Below are positions 35,597-48,300 of a DNA stretch of 64,000 nt, in pieces; the first letter of the stretch is position 1, and every line of letters starts with the position of its first letter. Position numbers and translations under genes: made by a program. The notes under the pieces are model-generated. The model did not search any database. It was not told the DNA's origin and was given only the letters and a program-made list of their open reading frames with translations. The stretch comes from Styela clava (Eukaryota > Chordata > Ascidiacea > Stolidobranchia > Styelidae), in NCBI RefSeq assembly GCF_964204865.1, contig NC_135252.1, forward strand, positions 11,801,383-11,865,382, written 5' to 3'.

Positions 35597-36693
35597 TTAA
35601 AATCGATCGCCGGCAAGGTAATCAACAAACTATTGCGAGTTGCAATTTACATTGGACCACTTTCGCGCGAAATCTTGAGATAAGCCAAAGGACGAATATA
35701 TCCTTTTGATAAGTGGGTTCATTATCACGTCCGGCACTGAGATAAGATTATGTTCTTTCGCTGCTTGATAACATAAAACAAAAGTTTAATCTGCAACGCA
35801 TGCGAGGATTCTGATTCTGAATGAAGAACGACGAAAACATCTGCCCGTTATAATCCAAGAGAACGTTCTCCGCTAATTAATTATTTTTAAATAAAACAGA
35901 CGGTAACACTGCTTTGTTTTTGTTTATGCCGGTCAATCGCTTTACGACGCAGATGGTGACGGGCAATTTATTGTAGTCTGTGAAACAGATAGAAGCTTGG
36001 TACGCATATGGCGCATATTGTATTATACATAGTCAGCCAATTTGGCAGAATTGTGAATAAAGTAGTCTTAATACGAAATCAAACAAATTGAAAGAAGATT
36101 TCTATGAGAGTTCTAGCCATAGTATCAGGGCAAAGTTCATATAATAAACTTAGGGAATGAGGGTAACTTTTCGCCATAACCTTTAAGAATATAGACAGCC
36201 ACGCAGCACACAAGCCAAGGCGGACCCCTTTGTAGAATAACATTCTGTTAAGAATAAGTTTGCCTCGTATGCTCGCTGAGTTGAATGAACCAATCGATAG
36301 ACTATGCGGTCACATCGATTGACATACATTTTGCCTAAAGATATTATGGATCAATAACTCAATCGACGTCTCAAGTGTGATGCTCTAATTCCGTGTCGGT
36401 AGGACTTGCATGAGTATTTGGGTTATCACTTTTTTATTCATAATTTCAGTATGCTGTAAATACAAGCAAGCTGGTACACAATATAGGTATGTTTCTAAAT
36501 CTCGAATAGACTTCATAAGCGCTAGTTATTATAGTATACCCAGTAGAGTATTGGATAACGCACACTGTTGATACAATCGTACAATATACATGTTCATTGT
36601 TGCAGAACATAATGAATCGAAATTAAATTGGATTAGAACTGATGTCTATCTTCGCCGTATTCTACCTCTTTTAAACAAAACGGATTATCTGGA

Positions 36694-39600
36694 ATGGGAG
36701 TACATGTCCAACATTCTGCTATAACCGTGGGTACAACGATGAACTACAACAGAGTAACAGCACTGGAAAAATGGAAAACAGATTGGTTCCACGAGGTGAG
36801 CAAGTAATTCGAATATTGGAGTACTTAGTTACTAAAGTAACGAAAGTATTTACGTAGCAACCGATATTAAACTTTTACGGGAAACGCCAATACTAACATA
36901 CAAAGTCGCTACAGAAAGGTACGGGCATCCTTCTGAGGCAGGTCAACGCAACCAATTATGAAACCCATGTACAAGGGCCCTGAAGTTCTCAGATTTAAAC
37001 AGCGTTATCTCTAGCTCAGGGGTCAAACGTCAAGTGTATTTTTTCCACCCAGTAATTCCACACAATTTATCAATGCAGTCTCATTAAAGCACTGACGATG
37101 AAATATATTTAATATCAGTTAAATGAAATCCCACACAAATATTAGTTTGTATGAAAATAATGCAGTTTGATAACATATGATGACGTAGACTAAATTAAAC
37201 ATTAAAAAAACGATTCTTGGTATTTTGACGACTATATTGAAATTATTAAAACCTCACCATCGGCCGTCGTTTAGCTGTTCACGCAAAAGTTATTTCATTC
37301 GTCGTATAATTCGCAGGTTCGAATCTATTGAAAAACATCATATGTGAGAGAATATGACAAGGTGGTTCGCATTTCTGACCAAGTTATTTATATTTATCTA
37401 AAACGTTCGAAGGTTAGATAGATAAAATGTTGTCATTGTCTATTCTTAAACGAGATAGGATTAAGATACCGTGTTGATTTCATATACACGGCATAAAAAA
37501 CGTGCTCTCTGGTAAAAAAGCGCTCTCATATTACAACAGGCCGACGAAATAAAACCCCGATAGGACAAAATCGTTTATGTATCATTTTAATTTGGACGCA
37601 GATATAGGCCAGCCGCACAAAAACATCCTTAAGATAAACAACAAATATTTATTATTTGTTACCAAAATGTGATCTCGAGATAGTCATTGTGAAAAGTTGA
37701 TTATTAAAGTATTCCGTACTTTATGTCGGCGAAAAGCGGGGAATACGTGCACGAATATGCGTATTAATGGAATTGCCCTGGTTATCGGGCCAGCTAATCC
37801 AGAAAATGTTCAATTATACTATCGATATAATTTCCCCCGCACATAGAACGTTGACCTAAGTCAGTCAAGGAGATAATTTCTGCACAAATTAACGAGAATT
37901 GAACATGTTTTAATGTTATTTTAGACTAGCAACCTATTCACGGTAACAACAGATCAAGTAATTGGATGTAACGAAAGTCAGTCCGCTGCACTCCACGAAG
38001 CAGATTCTACGAGTAAGGTGAAGTTATATTTTTATTCAATTTTTCTAATGGCACAAATGACTTCACTATTCCTTGCTGCCTCGATATAATAATGTATAGT
38101 AAATAAAGTGGCTTGCACGTTTCGACTGCAACATTTTTGCAGTTAGTCATCGCGCTATCGCAATAGAATTACTTATACTTACTTGAGTTAAATTGAATTT
38201 AACAGTATCATTCACGAATGCTGCAGAATCGGGCGAAGTTGAACATGGTTGTTTCTATGGTAGAAAGATATGTAAAAGGAGCGTTGTCCGTCGAACACCC
38301 TTCAGCGAATTTGGTGAGTTCTATACTTTTCACATCGGAAAATTATCTCGCATACAGTTTGCACTCGTGCATTGAGATGCATTCATCATAGTCGACCACA
38401 CCAGAAACACCATACTGCTTTTATTTTCATCGGAGTTGTTGCACTCATGCAGTTATATTTTTGGAGTACTACCTCTCCCGATTCTCACCATATTATTCTC
38501 CAGATTTCTTGTTAAAAAAGTAGAAATCTAGAAGGTTATTGCCTGCTGTTGAAACTATTATTATTTGATTGGATTATTTTAAATCCCAAGAAAGAAAATT
38601 AAGTCGAATGGCTGTGCATCTGATTTGTCACTCCTGCCCAGCTTTTCCCGGCTTTATGCGGCTATGGGTGTCGTAAAGAATATTTCTTTTAAATTCTAAT
38701 TTTTTTCGGCTTTTGGTGTCTAATCTTCAGAAATGTTTTAAAGCTATAGATCTATATTAGACATGGAATAATAGCATATAGTGAATACCGTTTCGAATAT
38801 CTGATAGATTGTGTTGTCGATTTTCTGTCAGGTTTAATATAATAAATAATACTACATTTTTACACTTGAAACTCAATAAAACTTTATTCACACGAATGTA
38901 CATATTTATATTGGTTGAGCCGCTGCCATATATGACATTTCTCGTAATGTTTTGTATGTTTTACATAACAGTTGACGACACTTCCAGAAAAGGGATACGA
39001 CATCAGTTCAAACATCACACCCTGGACCATGGTTAGTCCGGACGAGGTAAGCCAAAATTAAAATGTTTAATAAGCACTGTTTTAAGGATATTTAATTAAA
39101 ATTGGATTTATGATTGGATATTATGTCACACTTGAAATTTATTTCACTACCAAATTTTATATCATTTCAGATACTGGGTGTTATTATTAGCATTGGATGT
39201 TTTGGCAACTTGATCTGCCTGTTTTGACTATTAGACTTGACAATACCCTATTCACAATTTCATTTTGCTTAAATCAACTCATTTTATTATCATACAATAA
39301 TAAGGCTGTCCGAATGTTTCGGATATACACATGTACTGCATATAGACAACAGAATGAAATGCACAACAAACAAGCTCATTAGAAACATTGCTACGCTGCC
39401 AATTATTAGCCGTATTGATCTCTCCTCGCAGGTTTGTCCAATGGACAGGCACAACCAAGAATCATTACCTGGTGAACAGAATCTCAAGAAACGATTTACT
39501 GTAGACGAAGCACTGGAAACTTTATCACAAGACGACGAAAGCATTAATTTCGAAGGTATTAAAATTTCGTATCCGCAAGTCCTTTCTGTATGATATTGTA

Positions 39601-42600
39601 CGAGGTTTCACTGTTCTAATTCTTTTACAACATTATGTGGTATAAATCGTATAATTATCGTATATTAATTGGACAATCTATTAGTTGGGGCATGCCATCA
39701 CATTAATTTTATTTGTTGTGCAAGTGCAACGTCTTATTCCACGGACGCTTTATGAATAAGGGGACTTATTACTATGTAGATTATTCTATCGAAATGTAAT
39801 TTGTTTGTTATAACCGCAATGTTACTACCCAAAACTGTTTAACAACACAAAGCGTGAACATATCTGATATTTTTCTTGTCCACAGTCGAAAGAAGCAATG
39901 AAGAATATGCCCCTTTTCCGTCAAATGATGTGGAGGTCAAACACGAAGATCCAAGCAGCGACCTACTCGCTCAAGCATGCGAAATTATAAACAAACGTGC
40001 AAATACCGGCACAGAAAACGACAAAGATGTCGAATCCAATTATGAATATACTTCAAATATACCACAGCATGAAGTTAAGAAATCCGAGACTTCTGCTGAT
40101 TCGCCCGACTCTCCAGATACCCCTACAATTCGACTTGGCCATTCCAATCCAATTCAAATCATTGGTTCACCAACACTCACCACTTCTGCCCCGCCAATTA
40201 CACAATTAAAAACAGCACCTACCACCACAAAATCCCTAAAACTTGTAAATGGAAAGAGCTTACAATCTATGATAGCTTCAGGGGCAAAATTTGTAATATT
40301 GGCACCAGCAAATGGCAAAATTAAAAACAGCACTACCCCAATAATTTCTGCTCAGCAAATAGCAGCAAAACAAGCAAAACTCGTGGAAATCGTACCGGCA
40401 ACACTACCCGGTAAGAATTCTACATTACAAACTAATGTTCAATACGTAATAGATAGATAGTTTAAAAAGCTTTACTTGTTTTAGACGGGAGAGTAATACA
40501 TTTGGAATTAACGCGAACCCCATCACCCACACAGTCTATGAAGCTAGGAGGTAATAAGACTGGGGTGAGGCACGTTATACTCCCTCAGCCTGCATACGAA
40601 AAGACGCAAAAACGGTCCTATGGAAAAATCATACCCGTGAGAAAATACAATGCAACACTGGCCTCGCAGATGGCGGCAAAGGGAAAGCTAAATCAAATTA
40701 ACGATATTTTGAATAACAAAAAAGCTCAAAAAAATGTACCAATGGTGTATTTGAAAAGGCCTTCTAAAGAAATTGTGTTTGCAAACAATTCAAATCCACA
40801 GCCGAGTGGGAAAATTGTTCAAATAACGCCGGTACCCCCAGCAGGTGTATTGAGTAATTTACAGCAATCCGATGCGCAAGTGGTGTTTCAAAATATTCCC
40901 ATCGTTTCTTCAAACACGTCTATTACTCGAAACGAATCTGTTGTATCTCAAATGAGGAATCGAACGCTCGATGGTGAAGTAAAACTCGACAAAGAAGCAA
41001 CAACTGCGGATGTCAACGGAATGATGGTGAAGCATGAAAAATTAGATTCGGAAATTTCTTCTTTCCCGCAAGAAAGCAATTGCAATGGGTGAGTGAACTA
41101 AAAAATATTGGCTTATGTTGGCTAGTATAGTATTCTAAATCGGTGGATGTACCGTAGTTGTTTTTCGAGCGTAAGATCGAGATAAATATTTTTCACCGTT
41201 GCTATATCAGGACTTTTTCGGGCACTGCTTAAAGTATAGCATTTGAATCAGAGTTTCTGCTAACTTTCAGCCATTTTTAATAATGTAATACCCTTAAAAC
41301 TATTTTTCAGACATTCAGAAATGAAAACACTAGAGTGCAATACGGATCAAGCATTTGGGGACGAAGAATTCAACTTCAAAGACTTGAATGAGTTCATGGA
41401 CCAGTTGCCATCGCCGGGAGAGGGAAATGATGATATAGGATCCCTATGCCACGATGATATTTTAGACGATATGATCCGAGAAGCTGGCGACCCAGAACGC
41501 GATTACAATAATTTGCCGATATCAGCAAATAATAATGCGTTACCAGGCTTTGTTGATGTCACCGAAACAACCAGAGTTTCAACTGAATCTAATTGTGGCG
41601 TCGCTAAAGAAAGTCAACCAACGCTTCGAGGTGGTTCTCGAGTTCATTCAACAGCTTTATCGTATACTCTTCCGGCAATATCCGCTGTTCACCCTGTTCT
41701 ACAAGAAGTTGAAAACATGATAAAGAGACGAAATGCGTCAAACGAAAACAGAAAAAGAAAAGCGCTATCATCGATTGATTACAATGCAAGGTTTGCGCTA
41801 TTTTTTCAATAATACAATGTCCAGTTTCCTCATCTGCATAATCAGTTGATCTCAGAAATACCAATGACCAACAGCACGATTTCGCCGCATAACGAGTCGA
41901 TTAATTTCATTTAAACTGAAATTAATCGCTCAAAATTGCGTCGAATGGGCTACATCAAACATCAAAATGTAGCCTACCATTTTCACACAGCCGTAGAACG
42001 ATAAAATATTTTGCATTTAGAAAAATATATTAGCACTGTTAATGGATTCAACTTTTTGTCATATTTATATAAACAAAGACAGATTATATTCAATTATCGC
42101 TGCATCTAACATCACTTAAACCTTCTTTGGTTTTAGAGGTGACAATCCCATTGAAATTCCTAAACCAAAAAGGAAATATACCAAACGCATGGAAGTGAAA
42201 GAAGGTGCAGACGAGAAATCTTCAGTAATGATTCTAGGACCAACAGCAGCAGCGGCCGCCAAGAATCCATATCATAAACCTCCACTGCCGTACAACATCC
42301 TAATCTACCTCGCATTTAAAGATGCAAAATTTCGATGTTTAACTGTGAAGCAAATTTATAATTTTGTCTTAAAAACTTTCCCGTACTTTACGGAAGCTCA
42401 TCAGACTTGGCAGGTAAACTCGTAATTTATGATTTTGTGTATTTTTTTTTTATATAGAGAGGGATCGTTTTGTTACGTTGTTGTTGCTCTTCTTCGTCAT
42501 CAAAATTAAAAATTACGCACTTTGTGGCGGTTCCGCGTTCGCGGTAGTCTGCTGTGACAGATTCCATACCCGTGCTAGTTCGCTTTGGCCTTCGTGTACA

Positions 42601-43642
42601 TATATTTGAGTACCGCTCTCTTTTTTGAACTGTCATCAACTGAATGAGTTCATCGCCGAATTCTGAATATTCCGTAATACTCTGTTTCTTGTTTTACAGA
42701 ATGCAATCAGGCATCAGCTATGCTGTTGCAAAATTTACGTGAAAGTTCCCCTAGTGGAAACTGAAAATGGGGTTGAGAAGTTGACCGCAAGATCTGCGTG
42801 GAAAATTTCAAATGACGAAAGTATTTCAAAATTAGAGGATGACGCAGTATCGACTATAATGAAGAAAGATACCATGGAAAAGTTGAAACTATCCCTGTTC
42901 GATCCTGGTACACATATATATATACGGATTTTTATTATACATACTTGTTATTGCAAATTAGAATTACAGAATGGGGTGCCAGAACTGATTACAGGCTTAT
43001 TTCGGATTTAAACTTTTTTCGTAGTTTTTCGCATAATTTCATTTCCATATCAATATATATACATGAATGACAAGTAACTGTTTCCTTCAACGTGAAAGTT
43101 GCTGAAAAATCAATGAAGCTTTATGAATTATCAATGCAGCTATGCAAAACGACTCTTCACCATTTAGTCCAAAGCACTTACTATAAAACAACAACAGTCT
43201 AATATAGGTTTATGCGATTTATTTAATTCAATTGGTTTTATTTTCAGGACAATTTTCAGTATTATTTGGAGACGTTCTCGCCTCTGCTGACGAACAAAGC
43301 TTCAGAATAAGCGAAAATGCTCGGAACGTTCAATCGTATTGGCAAAATAACTCGGAATTTTGCAGCAACAGTCGTGTGTCGTCTAAAAGCAACAATATGC
43401 CGTCGAAGACGAAACGCGATCATTCAAAAGTTCAAAAAATGAATAAATCAGAGTCCCAATATTTGAATAACGTTGAAATATCACCCCCTATTTTGTACGA
43501 TTCCTCTACAGCTGATGATGACGACTTGTCTTCGTACCAGGATTTTCCTCTTTTTGAAAGTTTATCGGATTCACCACATAGTTCACCTTTTTTCGATATC
43601 TCGCCTAAAACTGTGGAAAAGAGTTCAATTTATAATTTTTGA
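36694..43642 (+). CDS. Forkhead transcription factor, FOXN/FOXR-like (989 aa, 11 exons)
   Basis: Exons 36694-36795, 37925-38012, 38206-38313, 38988-39046, 39432-39555, 39886-40410, 40485-41088, 41311-41790, 42137-42413, 42700-42907 and 43248-43642. All are phase-compatible and sum to exactly 990 codons. The long N-terminal region is polar and low in recognised domains. The forkhead domain spans about residues 744-850: HKPPLPYNILIYLA, LTVKQIYNFVLKTFPYF, then helix 3 TWQNAIRHQLCCCKIYVKV, and the W of SAWKISND. The phrase FPYF and the late position in the protein point to the FOXN/FOXR group. The C-terminus has an acidic/aromatic patch (TADDDDLSSYQDFPLFE) that could activate transcription. AATAAA occurs at 44071. 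The start is the first ATG after a stop in the open frame of exon 1, and the first exons rest on splice phase rather than homology. Subfamily is uncertain. Confidence 0.85.
42475..42625. repeat. Dispersed repeat family R1, copy B (forkhead intron 9)
   Basis: Reverse complement matches copy A at 22110-22215; it continues into GTGCGTAATTTTTAATTTTG, also seen in copy C at 51120-51290. It lies between the two exons that encode the forkhead domain. Confidence 0.5.
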
Positions 43643-45342
43643 TATCGCAAAATTCAATTTTCTGATTGTTTTACAACACTAGTGCAATGAATTAAGAATG
43701 TGATATCATTCACCAACTGTATGTATAGTAACATGTTGCTTTTTCTTTTAATTTATTGTCAAAATATAATCATCTATGGCCAAGTATAATTTAGAATGAG
43801 TTCAAGGCCAAATCAGGGCCATAGTTCATATCAGATTTTTATTTATTCCACACCATACTAATATTATTATTGTCATATACAAGAGTCTTTGTAGGCAGCT
43901 CTCTTTCAAGTACTCGACTTTCGTTTTTTTTTATTCTCTTGTGATTTAATTATGTGCAACAGGTATGACTTGTCATTATTTCTTTTTATTGTACGCTATT
44001 TATTACACTTCCTAATAATTCATTTTGTCGTGTTTTATACATATATATTATATACGTTTTGTACTTGTCTAATAAAATCCTAAATGATGCTCAATCTAGG
44101 GCGTTTCTATTTTTGTAAAAAAAACTCTCGCTTGCCAGTAAACATTACTGTCTCGCAATGCACCTGTTTATTGTCTGCCATATATACCACAGATCACGTA
44201 CAAAATAGACCAGATATAAACCTGGTCAACCAGTTTTCGTGTCAAAAAAATATGGAAAACGTTCAAGTGAATGGTGGATTCATCAAATTCCAGAATTAAA
44301 TCAGCCTAATAAATTCTACGTTTTAAAATCAGTGCCCTGCATTTGCATTAGCGGGTCTCCGTAATACCGAAATGCTATTGATATCCGTGTGAACATTTTA
44401 TAACGCACGCAAGGTATGGATTATATAAAGTGAACAAACATGTTTAGGCCGGTTTTACAACTTTTTAACAGCTGATAAATATTTTTTTAAACTTATTTCT
44501 AATACTGATGGAACTATTAAAATTGATAATTCTCGAATTAGTGCAATAATTCTTAAGAATTTATCTTATCAAAGTTTTTACTTAGCTGGCTTATTGCGTC
44601 CGGTGTTTCTTAGTTTTAAAGCTGTTTAACATTTATTATGCCTCCAGGGAGTAACTAATTCGATCAATTTTACTGATAACACGACAATATTGAGGCGTGG
44701 CTTCATATAAGTTTTTGTTTGATTTTCGGGTAGATATTTATATTTTTATGCAAAAAATTACTGAAAGAAAGTTTAGTAGCCCTTATTGAAATGTCGATAT
44801 TATACTGATAGAAGAATTGCAAGCTTGATAGAACACCAAAATATATCAATTAACGTAGCACTTTAAGTTCTTACTGCCAGAGAACAGGTAGATTCATGAA
44901 GTCGAAAACTTTCTGCAATGTTGGAAATAGAGCGAGCTGGTAAACATCAGATACAAGAGACCTCTATCCGAGAATTGAGAATGTAAAACTAACTTTTTTT
45001 TTATTCGATTCTATAGTATTGCTGCATAATAACACAAATTTATAATCTTCTCCTTCATCGTTATTTTTGCTACAGCATCCTTGTGCAATACGGATCCACT
45101 CACGCATAGGCATAGTGCAAGGGAAGGAAGTTATTCTGATACTTCTGATACTGAACTTTTTTCGTTTATTCTTGTTATATTTTCATTGCACAAACGCGCA
45201 ATTATATACCGCATTTGTATATGTAAGGTTCAACAATTTATTTTATTGAACTTTGACTCTCTTTTTTCGATTTGAATATCCTTGTAATTGCTTTCTTATT
45301 GTAGTATCAAGGATTTGTCATTTAGTATAGGAGTAATCGACA
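43643..45342. other. Forkhead 3' UTR and intergenic DNA
   Basis: AATAAA at 44071 fits the forkhead poly(A) signal, about 430 nt after its stop. The rest is AT-rich. A frame at 45070-45210 (with DPLTHRHSAREGSYSDTSD) is open after an AG but has no donor; it may be untranslated leader of the next gene. Nothing else supported. Confidence 0.4.
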
Positions 45343-48300
45343 ATGCCTACTGTTGAAGAAGACAGCGCATTTGAACATGAATTATGCCACAAAAACGAAC
45401 TTGTAATAGGTGAAATGAAAGAGTTCAGTATTAGCAAAGACGATGAAGACACAAAATTACTGTTGGTGAGAAATGAAGACGGTGATTATTGTGCGTTCGG
45501 CAATAAATGCACGCACTATGGAGCTCCGTTGATACAAGGTGTCATGAAAAATGGTAGAATACGCTGCTCCAGACATGGAGCTTGTTTCAGTTCAAAAACT
45601 GGGGATATCGAAGACTATCCGGGTTTAGACAGTTTGCCAAAACATAATGTTTATATCAACAAACATGATAAAGTTGTTGTTCATACTACGAAAACGGCAT
45701 TGAAAACAGAAAAGCGAATAAAAACAATGAAAACAGCCATGAAAAATGGTTAGTAGGATTTCTATATATATAATCATTTACCTGGATAATGATATGAAAT
45801 CTTGGCTTTGTAGCCTCTGTAGTGTGTGTACCAATGAGTATTCAAAATTGCATTAGATTCTGAAATGTTGTTATTTGCCCACAACTCATAAAATAAATAT
45901 TATATGCTTTCTTTTCGTGCACCTCTTGATCAAGCAATTGGCGTTAGACCCAATAATGATTGTGAATATTCAAACTGATAAAAAATCAATTAAGTTATTA
46001 TTGTGGAGCCGGAGGCCAATTGCAGGTGATAAACTAGCCATGGGCATTCTGCCACCTCCCAAACTCCGGAATCCATTGGCATTTGATTATATTTTCTGTT
46101 AATTTTTGATTGGGAATTTTAATACATTCATTCCATTCAACTCTAATTGGATGTTTCCCAGACCCTTGAAACCCGGAAAATTCTTTCTATACTTTACCAT
46201 TGCAAATTTTTTGGTGCCTACTTCAAAAGTGGTTTCTCGAGTTCGCATCTATAAACTAGTTTATATGTTTTAAATTTAAACTATCATTTTGATTTGAAAC
46301 ATTTAACAACCTGTCATTTGAAGTACCGGTAGAAAAGTTTAACCCAGTTTACCACAGCTATGTTAGCCTAATTTTTGATTACAGCAATTACACTAAAACT
46401 TCTAAAAAGACAAAATGATCACTATTCATTTGATTCTTAATCGAATTTTGGAAACGCAACTAAAAAATAACAAATAGCATGCAAAAACGCGAAAAAGAGA
46501 TAGTGTTTACAACCATTACTGGAAAATCGTTTCAGTGACAAAAGTGTCTGCGCGGCTTCTGAAACGTTTATTGTTACGTCACATTTTTGCTTCTCGCTGG
46601 TTGACCAATGTTATGGGAGTAAACAAGGAAGTCGATGCTAGGGAAAACATTCATTGAATATTTTATATGAAAAGCAAAAATATCAAGCAATTTACTTTAG
46701 ATGTTAAAGTCGTCATCATTGGTGGAGGAGCGTCGGCACTCACGTGTTCAGAAAGTTTAAGACAGCAAGGATTTTGTGGACAAATCATTGTAGTGAATAA
46801 GAGTAATTTACTGCCATATGACAGGTAATTTCATCTATCAAGTTTTAATTGTAAATTATATGAAACGGGATAAAATATGTATATATAATAGGAATAGTGT
46901 ATGATAGATATAATGTGTCTTGTACCCTAAATCAACATTACATTTTTCAAACTTTACGTAGACCAATCATGACAAAAGACTTGAGTGCAAAAATCGATGA
47001 TATTCTAATGCGGAGCAAAGATTTTTACAACAATTTTGGGATCGTGTTAAAGCTTGGAACGGAGGTCGTTAATATCAACGCGCATGAAAAGATCATTGAA
47101 TGCAAAAATAAAGATGAAATATCATACGACAAACTATTGATATCTACAGGTGAGCTGAATGAAGGTAGTGAGATGATAATCGCAAAGCGATTTTATTCCA
47201 AAGCTTAAGAATTATATCGGTTAATGCAGCTATCTGATCAATTGGTTATGATGATACAATGCGATTCCTCAATAAGTTAGTTATAGATGGAAATATCCCA
47301 TTTTCACGCAGTAATGGAGTAAAGTGCACAGTATGGCCATATTGGCCTATCGCCAATTGCATCTAATTGTTTTGCGAGACTTGTTTGGTCACGTATAGTT
47401 TGCCAAAATTGTATCGATGATCTCTATATTTGAGTTAGCTAATTGGGGTGTCAGATTCAAGTAGTCCGTGTGTATATATGCATATATATAATACAATAGA
47501 ATATTGCGCGGTGAAGACGATGGAACTCTTGAGAATCATTTCATCCTATAATTCTTAATAACAATTTTTAGGTTTGACAGTTCGAAAACTCGACATTCCC
47601 GGTAGTAATCTGAAAAACGTGTTTGTAATTGGGACACCCTCTGACTGCAATATTGCCGCAGAACGGGTAAATGTTTAATGATTTATGGATTCATTCAAGC
47701 TATTCTACGATGCTGCGTGCAAATGTTTTGTGTTTCATTATGTGATTAACATTTCAGGCAAGAGGCAAACGAGTTCTCGTTATAGGAGCATCATTTACGG
47801 GTATGGAAGTCGTATGCTTTTTGCGACAAGTATGTAAAGAAATTACTGTTTGTTGCAGAAAAAGTGTTCCATTTGAGCAGGCATTTGGAAAAGAGGTGAG
47901 CTGAGTGTATGAATCTATCTAAATGCTTTTTACGACCTGTAAAAAGCAATGGAAAACATTTATTCAAATGTCTATCAATGAAATGTCGTAACTGAATCGA
48001 TTGGATATTCGAGATTCATCACCGCAAAGTGGTAATGTACCCGGCAAATTCAAAGAAATTTGAAATTTAAATTTTTTTAATTGTCTTCAAACAAATATTC
48101 ACCTTCAAGTTCAGTCTTCTATTATCCCCAATAATACGCACTACAAAATAAAATAATATATAAATTTAAGGAGTTATGGTCATTTAGAATCTTATTTTTA
48201 TTTTCAACATCCTTCAGTCAGAATACTGTTGGGATAAAAATGAGATTTTTGATCAAGTGAAAACTTATGCCGATTAATTTCGAAGTAGGTAGGAATGACG

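Larger units (their letters stand above)
31280..36693. other. Gene-poor interval between GPCR and forkhead gene
   Basis: Holds the putative GPCR promoter (just right of 31279), the TIR element 34585-34947, the broken open frame 35123-35596 and a possible small secreted reading (36410-36723). The open frames at 31898-32303 occur in several frames at once and have no splice or start support. Otherwise nothing is seen. Confidence 0.4.

Noticed and set aside
37262..37333. tRNA or tRNA-derived SINE suggested by GGTTCGAATCT
   Set aside because: The B-box match is good, but no convincing A box, acceptor stem or anticodon stem could be drawn.
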